Made by a program: the position numbers and the translations under genes. 64,000 bases of DNA from Nocardioides furvisabuli (lineage in GTDB: Bacteria > Actinomycetota > Actinomycetes > Propionibacteriales > Nocardioidaceae), in the NCBI RefSeq assembly GCF_021083185.1, contig NZ_JAIGQB010000013.1, positions 1 through 64,000 on the forward strand. The letters run 5' to 3'. Under the pieces are notes generated by a model. It was not told where the DNA came from. It ran no database searches and saw only the letters and a program-made list of their open reading frames with translations. Positions 44,161 through 54,383 of the stretch are shown in pieces. The number at the start of each line of letters is the position of its first letter. Positions within the stretch are counted from its first letter, which is position 1.

Positions 44161-45425
44161 TCAGCCACGGGACGCGGCACCCTCGACGACGCCGAGCGGC
44201 TCCGCGGCGATGTCGCGACGCCACTGCGCGCCCGGGAAGCTGATCGAGGAGATGCCCTCGTACGCCTTCGCGCGAGCGTCGGCGACGTCCGAGCCGGTCG
44301 CACGCACGGCGAGCACCCGGCCGCCGGCCGTCACCAGTCCGGCGTCGGTCCGCGCGGTGCCGGCGTGGATGACGTCGACGTCGGTCTCGACGGCCAGGGT
44401 CTCGGTGCCGACGATCACGTCGCCGGTGCTCGACCCCTCGGGGTATCCCGCGCTGGCCATGACGACCGAGACCGCGGCGCCGTCGGCGAAGGTCGGCGCC
44501 GGCACGGTCGACAGGTCGCCGTCGGCCGCGGCGCGGAGCAGGGTGCCGAACGGCGAGGTCAGCAGCGCGAGCACGGGCTGGACGTCGGGGTCGCCGAAGC
44601 GGCAGTTGAACTCGATGACCTTCGGGCCCGAGGCGGTCAGCGCGAGGCCGACGTAGAGGCAGCCGACGAAGGGTGCGCCGCGCTGCTGCATCTCGGCAAG
44701 CGTCGGTCCGACGACCTCGGCCATCACGGTGTCGACGATGCCGTCGGGCAGCCACGTCAGCGGGGCGTAGGACCCCATGCCGCCCGTGTTGGGGCCGCGG
44801 CCGCCGTCGAAGATGCGCTTGAAGTCCTGGGCCGGCAGCAGCGGGCGGCCGACGGTGCCGTCGCAGACGACGAAGAGCGAGAACTCGGGACCGTCGAGGA
44901 ACTCCTCGACGACGACCCGGTCACAGCCCGCCGCGTGGGCCAGCGCCTCGGCGCGGTCGGTGGTGACCGCCACGCCCTTGCCCGCGGCGAGCGCGTCGTC
45001 CTTCACGACGTACGGCGCTCCGAAGGCGTCCAGCGCCGCGGCGACCTCCTCGGGCGTGGTGCACGTGCGCGATCCGGCGGTCGGCACGCCCGCGGCCGCC
45101 ATGACCTCCTTGGAGAAGGTCTTCGACCCCTCGAGCAGGGCCGCGGCACGGGACGGGCCGAAGACGGCGATGCCCGCGTCGCGCACGTCGTCGGCGACGC
45201 CCGCGACCAGCGGGGCCTCCGGGCCGACGACCACCAGGTCCGCGCCGATCGACGTCGCGAGCGCAGCGACGGCCGTCCCGTCCATCAGGTCGACGGGGTG
45301 GAGCGCGGCGACCTCGCCGATGCCCGGGTTGCCGGGGGCGGCGTGCACCTCCGTCACCGCCGCGTCGTGGGACAGGGCCAGGGCCAGCGCGTGCTCGCGT
45401 CCGCCGGTGCCGACGACGAGGACCC

Positions 45426-45429
<4 letters not shown>
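44161..45429 (-). CDS. purD: phosphoribosylamine-glycine ligase (GAR synthetase)
   Basis: The 422-residue ATP-grasp enzyme joins phosphoribosylamine and glycine. It has [17 protein letters not shown], the ATP-grasp strands [38 protein letters not shown] and [19 protein letters not shown] 45429 overlaps the purA stop (GTGA), so the two are translationally coupled. Confidence 0.97.
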
Positions 45430-46709
<1,280 letters not shown>

Positions 46710-46745
46710 CTCAGCCCTCCTCTGTCTTCCGGCAGAAATGAAAAC

Positions 46746-46770
46746 AGCCCCGGCACAAGGCATCGGGGCT
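46746..46770 (-). promoter_or_regulatory. hairpin plus U-run in the purA leader (attenuator-like)
   Basis: In the purA sense direction AGCCCCG and CGGGGCT form a 7-bp stem with an 11-nt loop, followed directly by GTTTTC and more T-rich sequence. It lies 37-61 nt before the purA start. Because the upstream gene is divergent, the structure is in the purA leader, not at the end of another message. It may be a conditional terminator or a 5' stabiliser. Confidence 0.55.
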
Positions 46771-46781
46771 CTTGCGGAGCC

Positions 46782-46787
46782 ACGCTA
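46782..46787 (-). promoter_or_regulatory. -10 element TAGCGT upstream of purA leader
   Basis: TAGCGT would start the purA transcript near 46775, only about five bases before the leader hairpin. No good -35. Confidence 0.4.
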
Positions 46788-46814
46788 CCGCACCTCGGAC
46801 TCGTCGCCGTGGAC

Positions 46815-46820
46815 TAGTGT
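46815..46820 (+). promoter_or_regulatory. -10 element TAGTGT for lipid kinase gene
   Basis: TAGTGT, then 7 nt (CCGCCTC), then GTG 46828. Leaderless geometry. Confidence 0.5.
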
Positions 46821-46827
46821 CCGCCTC

Positions 46828-47742
46828 GTGCGCTCACTCCTCGTCATCACCAACGCCGATGCCGGGACCTCCGACGAGGAGCGCCTGGCCGTGGCCCTCG
46901 CCATCCTGCGCGAGGACGCCTCCGTCGAGGTCGCCAAGACCTCCAACCCGGGTGAGCTCGACGGCGTGCTGCACCGCGCCGGCGGCCGCACCGTGGTCGT
47001 CGCCGGTGGCGACGGGAGCATGCACGCGGTGGTGAAGGCCCTCCACAAGCGCCACGAGCTGGCCGAGACCACCCTGGCCCTGCTGCCGATGGGCACCGGC
47101 AACGACTTCGCCCGCGGCAACCGGATCCCCCTCGAGATCGAGGACGCCGCCCGCCTGGTGCTGAGCGGGGAGGCCCGCGAGGTCGACCTGCTCGTCGACG
47201 AGGTCGGCAACATCGTGGTCAACAACGTCCACGTCGGCGTCGGCGCCCAGGCCAGCCGCAAGGGCGCGAGGTGGAAGACCCGTCTGGGGTCGGCCGGCGT
47301 GGGCAAGGTCAACCTCGGCAAGCTCGGCTACCCGATCGGTGCCGCGCTGTCGGCCTTCCATCCGCCGAGCTGGCGGATGCGCGTCGAGATCGACGGCAAG
47401 GTCGTCAACGACGTCGACCGCCCGGTCCTGATGGTGGCCATCGGCAACGGCGGCAACGTCGGCGGCGGCACCGAGCTCAACCCCGACGCCGACACCGAGG
47501 ACGGGCGCCTCGACGTGATGATCAGCCGCGCCGTGACCCCGCTCGCCAAGCTCGGCTACGTCGCTCGCCTGCGCACCGGTGACCACGACGAGCGCGACGA
47601 CGTGGTGACCCTGCGCGGGAGCACGGTCAAGGTCAGCGGCGACGAGTTCTGGCTGGCGGCCGACGGCGAGATATCGGGCCCGGAGCGCAGCCGGAGCTGG
47701 CGCCTCGAGCCCGCGGCGTACCGCCTCATCCTGCCGGCCTGA
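46828..47742 (+). CDS. diacylglycerol/lipid kinase family protein
   Basis: The 304-residue protein has the DAGK catalytic motif VVVAGGDGSMHAVV, the downstream LPMGTGNDFARG and a C-terminal Glu/Asp-rich active-site strand (DGRLDVMI with late DGEI). It would phosphorylate diacylglycerol or a related lipid with ATP. It is divergent from purA and convergent with the TrmB/LuxR-like regulator. Confidence 0.9.
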   Translation: MRSLLVITNADAGTSDEERLAVALAILREDASVEVAKTSNPGELDGVLHRAGGRTVVVAGGDGSMHAVVKALHKRHELAETTLALLPMGTGNDFARGNRIPLEIEDAARLVLSGEAREVDLLVDEVGNIVVNNVHVGVGAQASRKGARWKTRLGSAGVGKVNLGKLGYPIGAALSAFHPPSWRMRVEIDGKVVNDVDRPVLMVAIGNGGNVGGGTELNPDADTEDGRLDVMISRAVTPLAKLGYVARLRTGDHDERDDVVTLRGSTVKVSGDEFWLAADGEISGPERSRSWRLEPAAYRLILPA

Positions 47743-47757
47743 CGCTCCCGGCACGGC

Positions 47758-48747
47758 TCAGAGCCAGCCGCGGCGCACGGCCTCCACCCCTGCCTGGAAG
47801 CGCGTGTCGACGCCGAGGTCGGTCATCAGCGCCGAGATCCGGCGACGCACCGTGCGCAGGCCGATCCCGAGCTTGCGGGCGATCACCTCGTCGGTGGCCC
47901 CCGCCATCAGCTGCTCGAGGAGGAACCGGCGCTCGTCGGGGCTCCCCTGGCCCGACTCCAGCTCGGGGACGGGTGCGGCGCGCGACCACAGGAGCTCGAA
48001 CCAGAGCGTGAGCGCCGAGACCACCGAGCGCTGCCGCACGTGCACGCGCGGCTCGTCGGCGTAGCCGAGCGGCTCGGGGAGCACGGCGTGTGCATCACCG
48101 AGGATGAACATCCTGGTCGGCACCTCCGACATCACCCGCACCTGCTCGCCGAGCTGGGCGCGCGTGCGCAGAGCGTCCGGCGCCTCGGTGAGGGCCCGGA
48201 CGGGGTAGATCGCCCGCGAGCGGCGTCCCGTCGCCATCGCCTCGGCGAGGACCGTGCTCACCCGCGCCTCGCGCGGCATCGCCCACGCGTCGGGCCGCAG
48301 CCAGAGCATGTCGCCGCGGCTGGTGCGGAGCATCAGCTGGAGCAGCTCGAGCGGGTTGCCGCCCGAGCTCAGCTCCCCGTCGAGCGGACGGATCTCGGTG
48401 AGGTCGTTCTCGTCGGGCCGCGTGGCGGCGGCGACCAGGTGCGGCACCGCGCTCGCCAGCTCACCCAGCCGCGCCGCGGAGGTCGCAGCCTGCTGCGACT
48501 CCTTGCGCACCAGCTCGGACAGCACCTCCACGAGAGGGGGTACGACGAGGCGCTCGCCGTCGAGGGCCACCAGCCCGCGCTCCTGCAGCGGCCTCAAGGC
48601 GCGCAGCAGGCCCTCGGGCGGCTCCTGCACCAGGCGAGCGACGCCGACCAGGGTGTGGCCCGAGACCGGGACGAGGCGGAAGTAGAGCTGCTCGGCGTCG
48701 CGGGTGAGCCCGAGCGCCGCAAGCACGGAGGAGGGGTCGCCGGCCAT
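47758..48747 (-). CDS. TrmB-like / LuxR-type transcriptional regulator
   Basis: The 329-residue regulator has an N-terminal winged-helix region like TrmB (ALGLTRDAEQLYFRLV, then LLRALRPLQERGLVAL), a middle phospholipase-D-like sensor region and a C-terminal LuxR helix-turn-helix (ATDEVIARKLGIGLRTVRRRISALM). Targets are unknown. ATG 48747 lies 6 nt after TAAACT. It is divergent from lysS. Confidence 0.82.
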   Translation of the reverse strand: MAGDPSSVLAALGLTRDAEQLYFRLVPVSGHTLVGVARLVQEPPEGLLRALRPLQERGLVALDGERLVVPPLVEVLSELVRKESQQAATSAARLGELASAVPHLVAAATRPDENDLTEIRPLDGELSSGGNPLELLQLMLRTSRGDMLWLRPDAWAMPREARVSTVLAEAMATGRRSRAIYPVRALTEAPDALRTRAQLGEQVRVMSEVPTRMFILGDAHAVLPEPLGYADEPRVHVRQRSVVSALTLWFELLWSRAAPVPELESGQGSPDERRFLLEQLMAGATDEVIARKLGIGLRTVRRRISALMTDLGVDTRFQAGVEAVRRGWL

Positions 48748-48753
48748 GCTGGC

Positions 48754-48759
48754 AGTTTA
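48754..48759 (-). promoter_or_regulatory. -10 element TAAACT for TrmB/LuxR-like gene
   Basis: TAAACT, then 6 nt (GCCAGC), then ATG 48747. Confidence 0.5.
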
Positions 48760-48914
48760 GTGCCAGCGGCACTCGCGAACCATGTGGCAGCGACCGGCCA
48801 CTCCATAATGAGGCGACCAGTCGCGTGCGGGGGTGTGCGGCGAGGTCAGCTCCTCGGGAGCACAGCGTCGGAGTCGCTTCGGGGGACGACTCCGGCGCTG
48901 CCCGTGTCCACCGA

Positions 48915-48920
48915 TAGCCT
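48915..48920 (+). promoter_or_regulatory. -10 element TAGCCT for lysS
   Basis: TAGCCT, then 7 nt (TGGCGCC), then ATG 48928. Confidence 0.5.
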
Positions 48921-48927
48921 TGGCGCC

Positions 48928-50649
48928 ATGGCACGAGGTGGACGACAGGGACAGGGTGAGCCGATCGACTGGGTGACGCGCGCGGCGGACGACGCCGTAC
49001 GCCACGCCGGCGAGGGCAACCTGGTGACGGTCGCCTCGGGCGCCTCGCCGAGCGGTCCGATCCACCTGGGCAACCTGCGGGAGTTCATCACCCCCCACTT
49101 CGTCGCCGAGGAGCTGCGCCGACGCGGCGTGCCGGTGCGCCACCTCCACTCGTGGGACGACTTCGACCGCTTCCGCAAGGTCCCCGCCGGGGTGCCGGCC
49201 GAGTGGGCCGACCACATCGGGCGCCCCCTCACCGCGGTGCCCGACCCGTGGGAGTGCCACGCGAGCTGGGCCGAGCACTTCAAGGCCCCCCTGCAGGACG
49301 CGCTGCGCGAGCTCGGCGTGGAGATGGAAGAGATCTCCCAGACCGAGATGTACACCTCCGGCGCCTACCGCCGGCAGGTCCTCGAGGCCGTGGCGCGCCG
49401 CGACGACATCGAGGCGGTGCTCGCCCGGCACCGCACCAAGAAGGTGAGCGCCGGCGACGACGCCTCCGCGCAGGAGGCCGCCGACCTCGCGGACTCGGTC
49501 GCCAACGAGGACGCCGACGAGGCGACGACCTCTCCCGACTCCTCCCCCGACTCGATCGTCCGTTTCCCCTACCGGCCCTACTGCCGCGAGTGCGGGCGCG
49601 ACACCGTCACCACCACGGCGTACGACGAGGCCACCACGACGCTGTCCTACACCTGCGCCTCCTGCGGCCACGACGGCACCACCGACCTGTCGAGCGACAA
49701 CGACGGCAAGCTCGTGTGGAAGGTCGACTGGCCGATGCGCTGGGCCTACGAGAAGGTCAACTTCGAGCCGGCCGGTCGCGACCACATGACCCCCGGGTCG
49801 TCCTACACCGTCGGCACCGAGATCGCGCCCTCGATCTTCGACTGGCGCGCGCCCGCCCGCGTGATCTACGCCTTCGTCGGGTTCGCCGGGGTGCAGAAGA
49901 TGTCGTCGTCGGCCGGCGGCGTGCCCACCGCGACCGACGCGCTGCGCATCCTCGAGGCACCGATGCTGCGCTGGCTCTACGTCCGCCGCGCCCCGACCCA
50001 GGCCTTCGACATCGACTTCGGTCCGGCCATCGTGCGGCTCTACGACGAGTGGGACGCGCTCGGCCGCAAGGCTGCGGAGAAGTCGGACGTCGCGACCCTC
50101 GCCTGGCACCGCGCCTGCGAGACGGCGTCCGCCGGCCGGCTGCCCACCCCGGCCGTCCCCGTGCCGTTCCGCACCCTGTCCTCGGTCGCCGACGTGACCG
50201 CGGGCTCGGCCGAGCTCATCTCTCGGATCGTGGAGTCCTCGGGCTTCCCGCACGACTCGGTCGCCGACCTCGAGCCGCGGCTGTCCAAGGCCATGCAGTG
50301 GACGGTCGAGCACGTGCCCGCCGACGAGCGCACCACGGTGCGCGAGACGCCGGACACCGAGCGCCTGGCCAGGTTGTCCGAGGACGAGGAGCTGTGGCTG
50401 CGGATCTTCCTCGACCGGCTCCCCGAGGACGGCGACCTCGACGCGGTCACCTCGGTCGTCTACGGCGTGCCGAAGGTCGCCCGCGGGCTCGGCTTCGAGG
50501 ACGCGCCGACGCATGAGGTGAAGGCGGACCAGAAGGACTTCTTCCGGCTGCTCTACCACCTCCTCGTCGACGCCGACCGCGGTCCGCGCCTGCCGACGCT
50601 GGTGCTGGCGCTGGGACCGGCGAAGGTGCGCCGGCTGCTCGGCGCCTGA
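48928..50649 (+). CDS. lysS: class I lysyl-tRNA synthetase
   Basis: The 573-residue class I LysRS charges tRNA-Lys with lysine. It carries the HIGH-type motif SGPIHLGNLRE (about 42-52) and the KMSKS-type KMSSS at K324. It also has a zinc-finger-like insertion with C219-x2-C222 and C243-x2-C246. The Asp/Ser-rich linker before the finger is unusually long (about 175-205). Many actinobacteria carry this class I enzyme alongside or instead of the class II form; no class II gene is seen here. Start ATG 48928 lies 7 nt after TAGCCT. Confidence 0.94.
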   Translation: MARGGRQGQGEPIDWVTRAADDAVRHAGEGNLVTVASGASPSGPIHLGNLREFITPHFVAEELRRRGVPVRHLHSWDDFDRFRKVPAGVPAEWADHIGRPLTAVPDPWECHASWAEHFKAPLQDALRELGVEMEEISQTEMYTSGAYRRQVLEAVARRDDIEAVLARHRTKKVSAGDDASAQEAADLADSVANEDADEATTSPDSSPDSIVRFPYRPYCRECGRDTVTTTAYDEATTTLSYTCASCGHDGTTDLSSDNDGKLVWKVDWPMRWAYEKVNFEPAGRDHMTPGSSYTVGTEIAPSIFDWRAPARVIYAFVGFAGVQKMSSSAGGVPTATDALRILEAPMLRWLYVRRAPTQAFDIDFGPAIVRLYDEWDALGRKAAEKSDVATLAWHRACETASAGRLPTPAVPVPFRTLSSVADVTAGSAELISRIVESSGFPHDSVADLEPRLSKAMQWTVEHVPADERTTVRETPDTERLARLSEDEELWLRIFLDRLPEDGDLDAVTSVVYGVPKVARGLGFEDAPTHEVKADQKDFFRLLYHLLVDADRGPRLPTLVLALGPAKVRRLLGA

Positions 50650-50677
50650 GCCGTTTCACCTCGAGCACATTCCGAAA

Positions 50678-50727
50678 GTCAGGCCGGGCCTGACGAGCCG
50701 GTGGTGGGATGCCGACATCCCAACCAC
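50678..50727 (+). terminator. paired hairpins after lysS / before secreted collagen-like gene
   Basis: GTCAGGCC-G-GGCCTGAC (50678-50694) is an 8-bp palindrome that should end the lysS transcript. GTGGTGGGATG and CATCCCAACCAC (50701-50727) form a second hairpin with a CCGA loop and one bulge, just before the ribosome site of the next gene (GGAGG, 50730-50734). Confidence 0.55.
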
Positions 50728-50740
50728 ACGGAGGAAATCC

Positions 50741-51244
50741 ATGCTCAACAACGCGCTCGGCACCGTTCGCCGCGGCATCCCCACCATCGTCATCGCCGGC
50801 GCCCTCGTCGTGGCCTCGGCCACGAGCGGTGCCACTGCTGCCCTCGTCATCACCGGCAAGCAGATCAAGGACAACACGGTCACGACGAAGGACATCAAGA
50901 ACGGCACCCTGTCGACGAGGGACATGTCGTCGTCGACGCTCTCCTCGCTCAAGGGCGCCACCGGTCCCGCCGGGGCCCCGGGAGCCGCTGGTGCGCCGGG
51001 CGTCTCGGGCTACCAGATCGTCACCGCGTCTGCCGTCATCCCGGCCGACGACGGCGGTGAGGTCGTCGCCAACTGCCCGCCCGGCAAGAAGGTGCTCAGC
51101 GCCGCCGGCGAGCTCGCCGGGGCCTACACCGGAACAGCGGTCAGCATCGACCTCAGCGCGACGTCGGCGACGGCGTACGCCGCGAACTACTACGACACCG
51201 CCGACACCCTGACGATCGACGTCGTCTGCGCCGTCGTCGGCTGA
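50741..51244 (+). CDS. secreted protein with short collagen-like Gly-x-y segment
   Basis: The 167-residue protein has an N-terminal signal/anchor (IPTIVIAGALVVASATSGATAAL) and a region of TTKDIKNGTLSTRDMSSSTL repeats. A short collagen-like segment follows (GATGPAGAPGAAGAPGVSG, six Gly-x-y triplets). The C-terminal beta-rich domain has two Cys (VVANCPPGKKVLSAAGEL and IDVVCAVV) that can form a disulfide. Proteins of this build are common and unassigned in Nocardioidaceae and their relatives. It may be a trimeric surface protein. The ATG has GGAGG 7 nt upstream. Confidence 0.8.
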   Translation: MLNNALGTVRRGIPTIVIAGALVVASATSGATAALVITGKQIKDNTVTTKDIKNGTLSTRDMSSSTLSSLKGATGPAGAPGAAGAPGVSGYQIVTASAVIPADDGGEVVANCPPGKKVLSAAGELAGAYTGTAVSIDLSATSATAYAANYYDTADTLTIDVVCAVVG

Positions 51245-51273
51245 CCGACCGTTCCGACGCCCCGGTGGGCCGG

Positions 51274-51738
51274 TCAGCTGCGGAAGCTGACCGGCTCGCC
51301 GAGGTAACGCTCGAGGTCGGCGCGCACGGCGTCGCTGATCGCCCACGCCGACTGCGCCGCGTGGTCCCACAGGACGTTGACGCACTCCCACACCGCCGCC
51401 GGGGCGCCACCCGCCTCGACCCGCAGCTCCGCGGCGACCGTGAACGACGACCGGCCGACCCGCGTCACCCAGAGCGAGGCCAGGAACGGCTGGTAGGGGA
51501 CGAACCGCATCTCACCGTGGTACTCGATGGTCTGCGACGCGACCAGCTCCGAGACCCCGTCCGGCGTGCCGTGCAGCAGGCCGGTCGCCCCCTCGGGCAG
51601 GCCCGGCAGGTGCGCGAAGCGCAGGAACTCGTAGCGCGCCTCGTCGAGCACGCGCACGGCCTCGACGTTGTCGACGTGCCCGGCGAGGTTGATGTCGCGG
51701 TAGCGCGCCTGGATCTCGGTGGTGAAGGTCTGGGCCAT
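51274..51738 (-). CDS. acyl-CoA thioesterase (hot-dog fold)
   Basis: The 154-residue 4HBT-type thioesterase has RYRDINLAGHVDNVEAVRVL, the Y-R-D-x-D/N and GHVNN block with its catalytic Asp, and a second strand set with YHGEMRFVPY. It should hydrolyse an acyl-CoA. Its end faces the collagen-like gene across an imperfect inverted repeat (51240-51278). Confidence 0.88.
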   Translation of the reverse strand: MAQTFTTEIQARYRDINLAGHVDNVEAVRVLDEARYEFLRFAHLPGLPEGATGLLHGTPDGVSELVASQTIEYHGEMRFVPYQPFLASLWVTRVGRSSFTVAAELRVEAGGAPAAVWECVNVLWDHAAQSAWAISDAVRADLERYLGEPVSFRS

Positions 51739-51763
51739 GACCGAAGTGTGTCGGACGCCCGCC

Positions 51764-51769
51764 TAGGGT
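51764..51769 (+). promoter_or_regulatory. -10 element TAGGGT for DUF3151 gene
   Basis: TAGGGT, then 6 nt (TGGGCC), then ATG 51776. Confidence 0.5.
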
Positions 51770-51775
51770 TGGGCC

Positions 51776-52198
51776 ATGACCTCCGGACCCTTCGGCGGCG
51801 ACCTGATGGCCGGTCCCCCGCCCACCCACCTTCCCGCCGACCCCGCCGACGCCGAGCTGGCCGGCGGCGAGGCCCCCGCCGCGGTCGTACGCCGCCACCC
51901 GGAGTCGCCCGCCGCCTGGGCCGCGATGGCCGCCGAGGCCCAGCAGGCCGGCGCCGACGACGTCACCGTCTACGCCTACGCCCGCGTCGGCTACCACCGC
52001 TCACTCGACCGGCTGCGACGCAACGGCTGGAAGGGCCACGGACCCGTGCCGTGGGAGCACGAGCCCAACCGCGGCTTCCTGCGCTCGCTCGCCCTGCTCG
52101 CGACGGCTGCGCGCGCCATCGGCGAGACGCCCGAGTGGGAGCGCTGCTCCACCTTCCTCCGCGAATCCAGCCCGGCGGCGGCGGACGAGCTCCTCTGA
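51776..52198 (+). CDS. DUF3151 protein
   Basis: The 140-residue protein has the DUF3151 pattern: THLPADPADAELAGGEAPAA, VRRHPESPAAWAAMA, then VYAYARVGYHRSLDRLRRNG, GPVPWEHEPNRGFLRSL and ERCSTFLRES. Function is unknown. DUF3151 genes typically lie near the aldolase gene (fba) in actinobacteria, as here. Confidence 0.92.
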   Translation: MTSGPFGGDLMAGPPPTHLPADPADAELAGGEAPAAVVRRHPESPAAWAAMAAEAQQAGADDVTVYAYARVGYHRSLDRLRRNGWKGHGPVPWEHEPNRGFLRSLALLATAARAIGETPEWERCSTFLRESSPAAADELL

Positions 52199-52269
52199 CC
52201 GCTCGTCGCGGCAGATCGACCGCTGGTCGAGCCACCCCGACGGAGGGGTGACGCGCGTCGCCGCGCCGG

Positions 52270-52275
52270 TAAGGT
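52270..52275 (+). promoter_or_regulatory. -10 element TAAGGT for DUF3311-symporter operon
   Basis: TAAGGT, then 7 nt (CTCGCGG), then GTG 52283. This is the only promoter candidate for the two-gene operon. Confidence 0.5.
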
Positions 52276-52282
52276 CTCGCGG

Positions 52283-52570
52283 GTGAATTCCGGGAACACA
52301 CCTCTGCAGTCGCGCCCTGAAGACCCGGGCGTCCCCCCGACCGACAAGGGCAAGATGGCGCTCGCCGCCGTCCTGCTCCTCATCCCCATCGTCGTGCTCC
52401 TCTGGGTGCCGCACTACGCGAAGGTCGAGCCGACGCTGCTCGGCTTCCCGTTCTTCTTCTGGTACCAGTTCCTCTGGGTCTTCATCTGCTCCGCCCTGAC
52501 CTGGACGGCGTACAAGCTCACGCTGTCGGCCCGCGGCAAGACCACGCACAAGGTGGGTGGGGACCGATGA
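52283..52570 (+). CDS. DUF3311 small membrane protein, symporter partner
   Basis: The 95-residue protein has two membrane helices (MALAAVLLLIPIVVLLW and FFFWYQFLWVFICSALTW) around the DUF3311 hallmark PTLLGFPFFFWYQFLW. DUF3311 proteins are regularly encoded just upstream of MctC/SSS-type symporters and may help assembly. The stop overlaps the symporter start (ATGA). Confidence 0.9.
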   Translation: MNSGNTPLQSRPEDPGVPPTDKGKMALAAVLLLIPIVVLLWVPHYAKVEPTLLGFPFFFWYQFLWVFICSALTWTAYKLTLSARGKTTHKVGGDR

Positions 52571-54285
52571 CGCCGCAGCTGACCGTGATGGCCGCCGAGA
52601 CCGACGGCATCAACGGCGTCGCGCTCTCGGTCCTCATCGCCCTCTTCGCCCTGGTGACCGTCGCCGGCTTCATGGCCACCCGCTTCATGCGCGCGGACTC
52701 GATGGAGTCGCTCGAGGAGTGGGGCCTGGGCGGTCGCAAGTTCGGCACCTGGATCACGTGGTTCCTGCTCGGCGGCGACCTCTACACGGCGTACACCTTC
52801 GTCGCCGTCCCGGCCGCGATGTTCGCGACCGGTGCGGTCGCCGGATTCTTCGCCGTGCCCTACACGATCGTGCTCTACCCGATCATCTTCATCTTCATGG
52901 CGCGGCTGTGGTCGGTGAGCCACCGCCACGGCTACGTCACGACGGCCGACTTCGTGCGCGGCAGGTACGACGACCGGGGGCTGTCCCTCGCCGTCGCGGT
53001 CACCGGCTTCGTGGCCACCATGCCCTACATCGCGCTCCAGCTCGTCGGCATCCAGGCGGTGCTGGAGGTGGCCGGGCTCGGCGGCGGCGACAACATCGTC
53101 CAGAAGGACGCGCCGCTCTTCATCGCCTTCGCGCTGCTCGCGGCCTACACCTACTCCAGCGGCCTGCGGGCTCCGGCGGTCATCGCCTTCGTCAAGGACA
53201 TCCTGATCTACCTCGTGATCATCGTGGCGATCGTCTACCTGCCCGGCCAGGTCGGCGGCTGGGACGCGATCTTCGGCGCGGCCGAGGACAAGATGGCCGC
53301 CACCAACGAGGCGACCGGCGGCCCCACCGGATCGTTCATCCCCGGCGCCGGCCAGGGCTGGGCGTACGCCACCCTGGCGCTGGGCTCCGCGCTGGCGCTG
53401 TTCATGTACCCGCACTCGATCACCGCGTCACTGTCGTCGAACTCCCGCAACACGATCCGTCGCAACGCCGCCATCCTGCCGGCGTACTCCTTCGTGCTCG
53501 GCCTGCTGGCCCTGCTCGGCTGGGTCGCGATCGCTGCGGGCACGCAGCCGATCGGCCTCGACGGCGAGCCCAACGCGCAGCTGGTGATCCCGCAGCTGTT
53601 CGAGGACATGTTCCCGGCGTGGTTCGCCGGGGTCGCCTTCGCCGCGATCGCGATCGGCGCGCTCGTGCCGGCCGCCATCATGTCGATCGCCGCGGCCAAC
53701 ACGTTCAGCCGCAACATCTACAAGGAGTGGCTCAAGAAGGACGCCACCCCCGCGCAGGAGGCCAAGGTCTCCAAGCTGATGTCGCTGCTGGTGAAGGCGT
53801 TCGCGCTGATCTTCGTGCTCACCCTCGACAAGCAGAACGCGATCAACTTCCAGCTCCTCGGCGGCATCTGGATGCTCCAGACCTTCCCGGTGATCGTGTT
53901 CAGCCTCTTCACGCGGTGGTTCCACCGCTACGGCCTGCTCGTCGGCTGGGCCGTCGGCATGGTCTACGGCACCGTCGGGGCCTACAACGTGAAGAACCCG
54001 GTCACCGGGAAGGCCTTCGGCGGCTCGCTCGACAACATCCCCGGCATCGGCGAGATGGGCTACATCGCGATGACGGCCTTCGTCATCAACGTGGCCGTCG
54101 CGACCGTGCTGACGGTGGCGCTGCGGGCGGCGAACGTGTCCAACGGTCGCGACGAGACGATCCCGTTCGACTACTTCGCCGACGCCGACGACCCGCGGGT
54201 GCAGAAGGACCTCGTGGAGCACAGCTCGCACGAGATGCCGTACGGCGACCCGGACGACATCGCGGGGAACGCACCGGCGCGCTGA
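52567..54285 (+). CDS. sodium:solute symporter (SSS family, monocarboxylate type)
   Basis: The 572-residue transporter has about 13 membrane helices and SSS features: WGLGGRKFGTWITWFLLGGD and the TTADFVRGRY cytosolic loop. Its closest look is to MctC-type monocarboxylate (acetate/propionate/pyruvate) permeases, which co-occur with DUF3311. The C-terminus is cytosolic and acidic. The ligand is inferred from family only. A strong 13-bp hairpin follows. Confidence 0.9.
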   Translation: MTPQLTVMAAETDGINGVALSVLIALFALVTVAGFMATRFMRADSMESLEEWGLGGRKFGTWITWFLLGGDLYTAYTFVAVPAAMFATGAVAGFFAVPYTIVLYPIIFIFMARLWSVSHRHGYVTTADFVRGRYDDRGLSLAVAVTGFVATMPYIALQLVGIQAVLEVAGLGGGDNIVQKDAPLFIAFALLAAYTYSSGLRAPAVIAFVKDILIYLVIIVAIVYLPGQVGGWDAIFGAAEDKMAATNEATGGPTGSFIPGAGQGWAYATLALGSALALFMYPHSITASLSSNSRNTIRRNAAILPAYSFVLGLLALLGWVAIAAGTQPIGLDGEPNAQLVIPQLFEDMFPAWFAGVAFAAIAIGALVPAAIMSIAAANTFSRNIYKEWLKKDATPAQEAKVSKLMSLLVKAFALIFVLTLDKQNAINFQLLGGIWMLQTFPVIVFSLFTRWFHRYGLLVGWAVGMVYGTVGAYNVKNPVTGKAFGGSLDNIPGIGEMGYIAMTAFVINVAVATVLTVALRAANVSNGRDETIPFDYFADADDPRVQKDLVEHSSHEMPYGDPDDIAGNAPAR

Positions 54286-54318
54286 CAGCAGCTCCTCCGG
54301 TGGGCGTGACCTGACGCA

Positions 54319-54351
54319 GGGCGCCGCGTTGTTCCGGTCAACGCGGCGCCC
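54319..54351 (+). terminator. hairpin after the symporter gene
   Basis: A 13-bp stem (GGGCGCCGCGTTG / CAACGCGGCGCCC) with a TTCCGGT loop, 33 nt after the symporter stop and upstream of the carboxypeptidase gene. Confidence 0.8.
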
Positions 54352-54383
54352 CTCAGCCGCCGCACACGCCCCCGGAGGAACTC

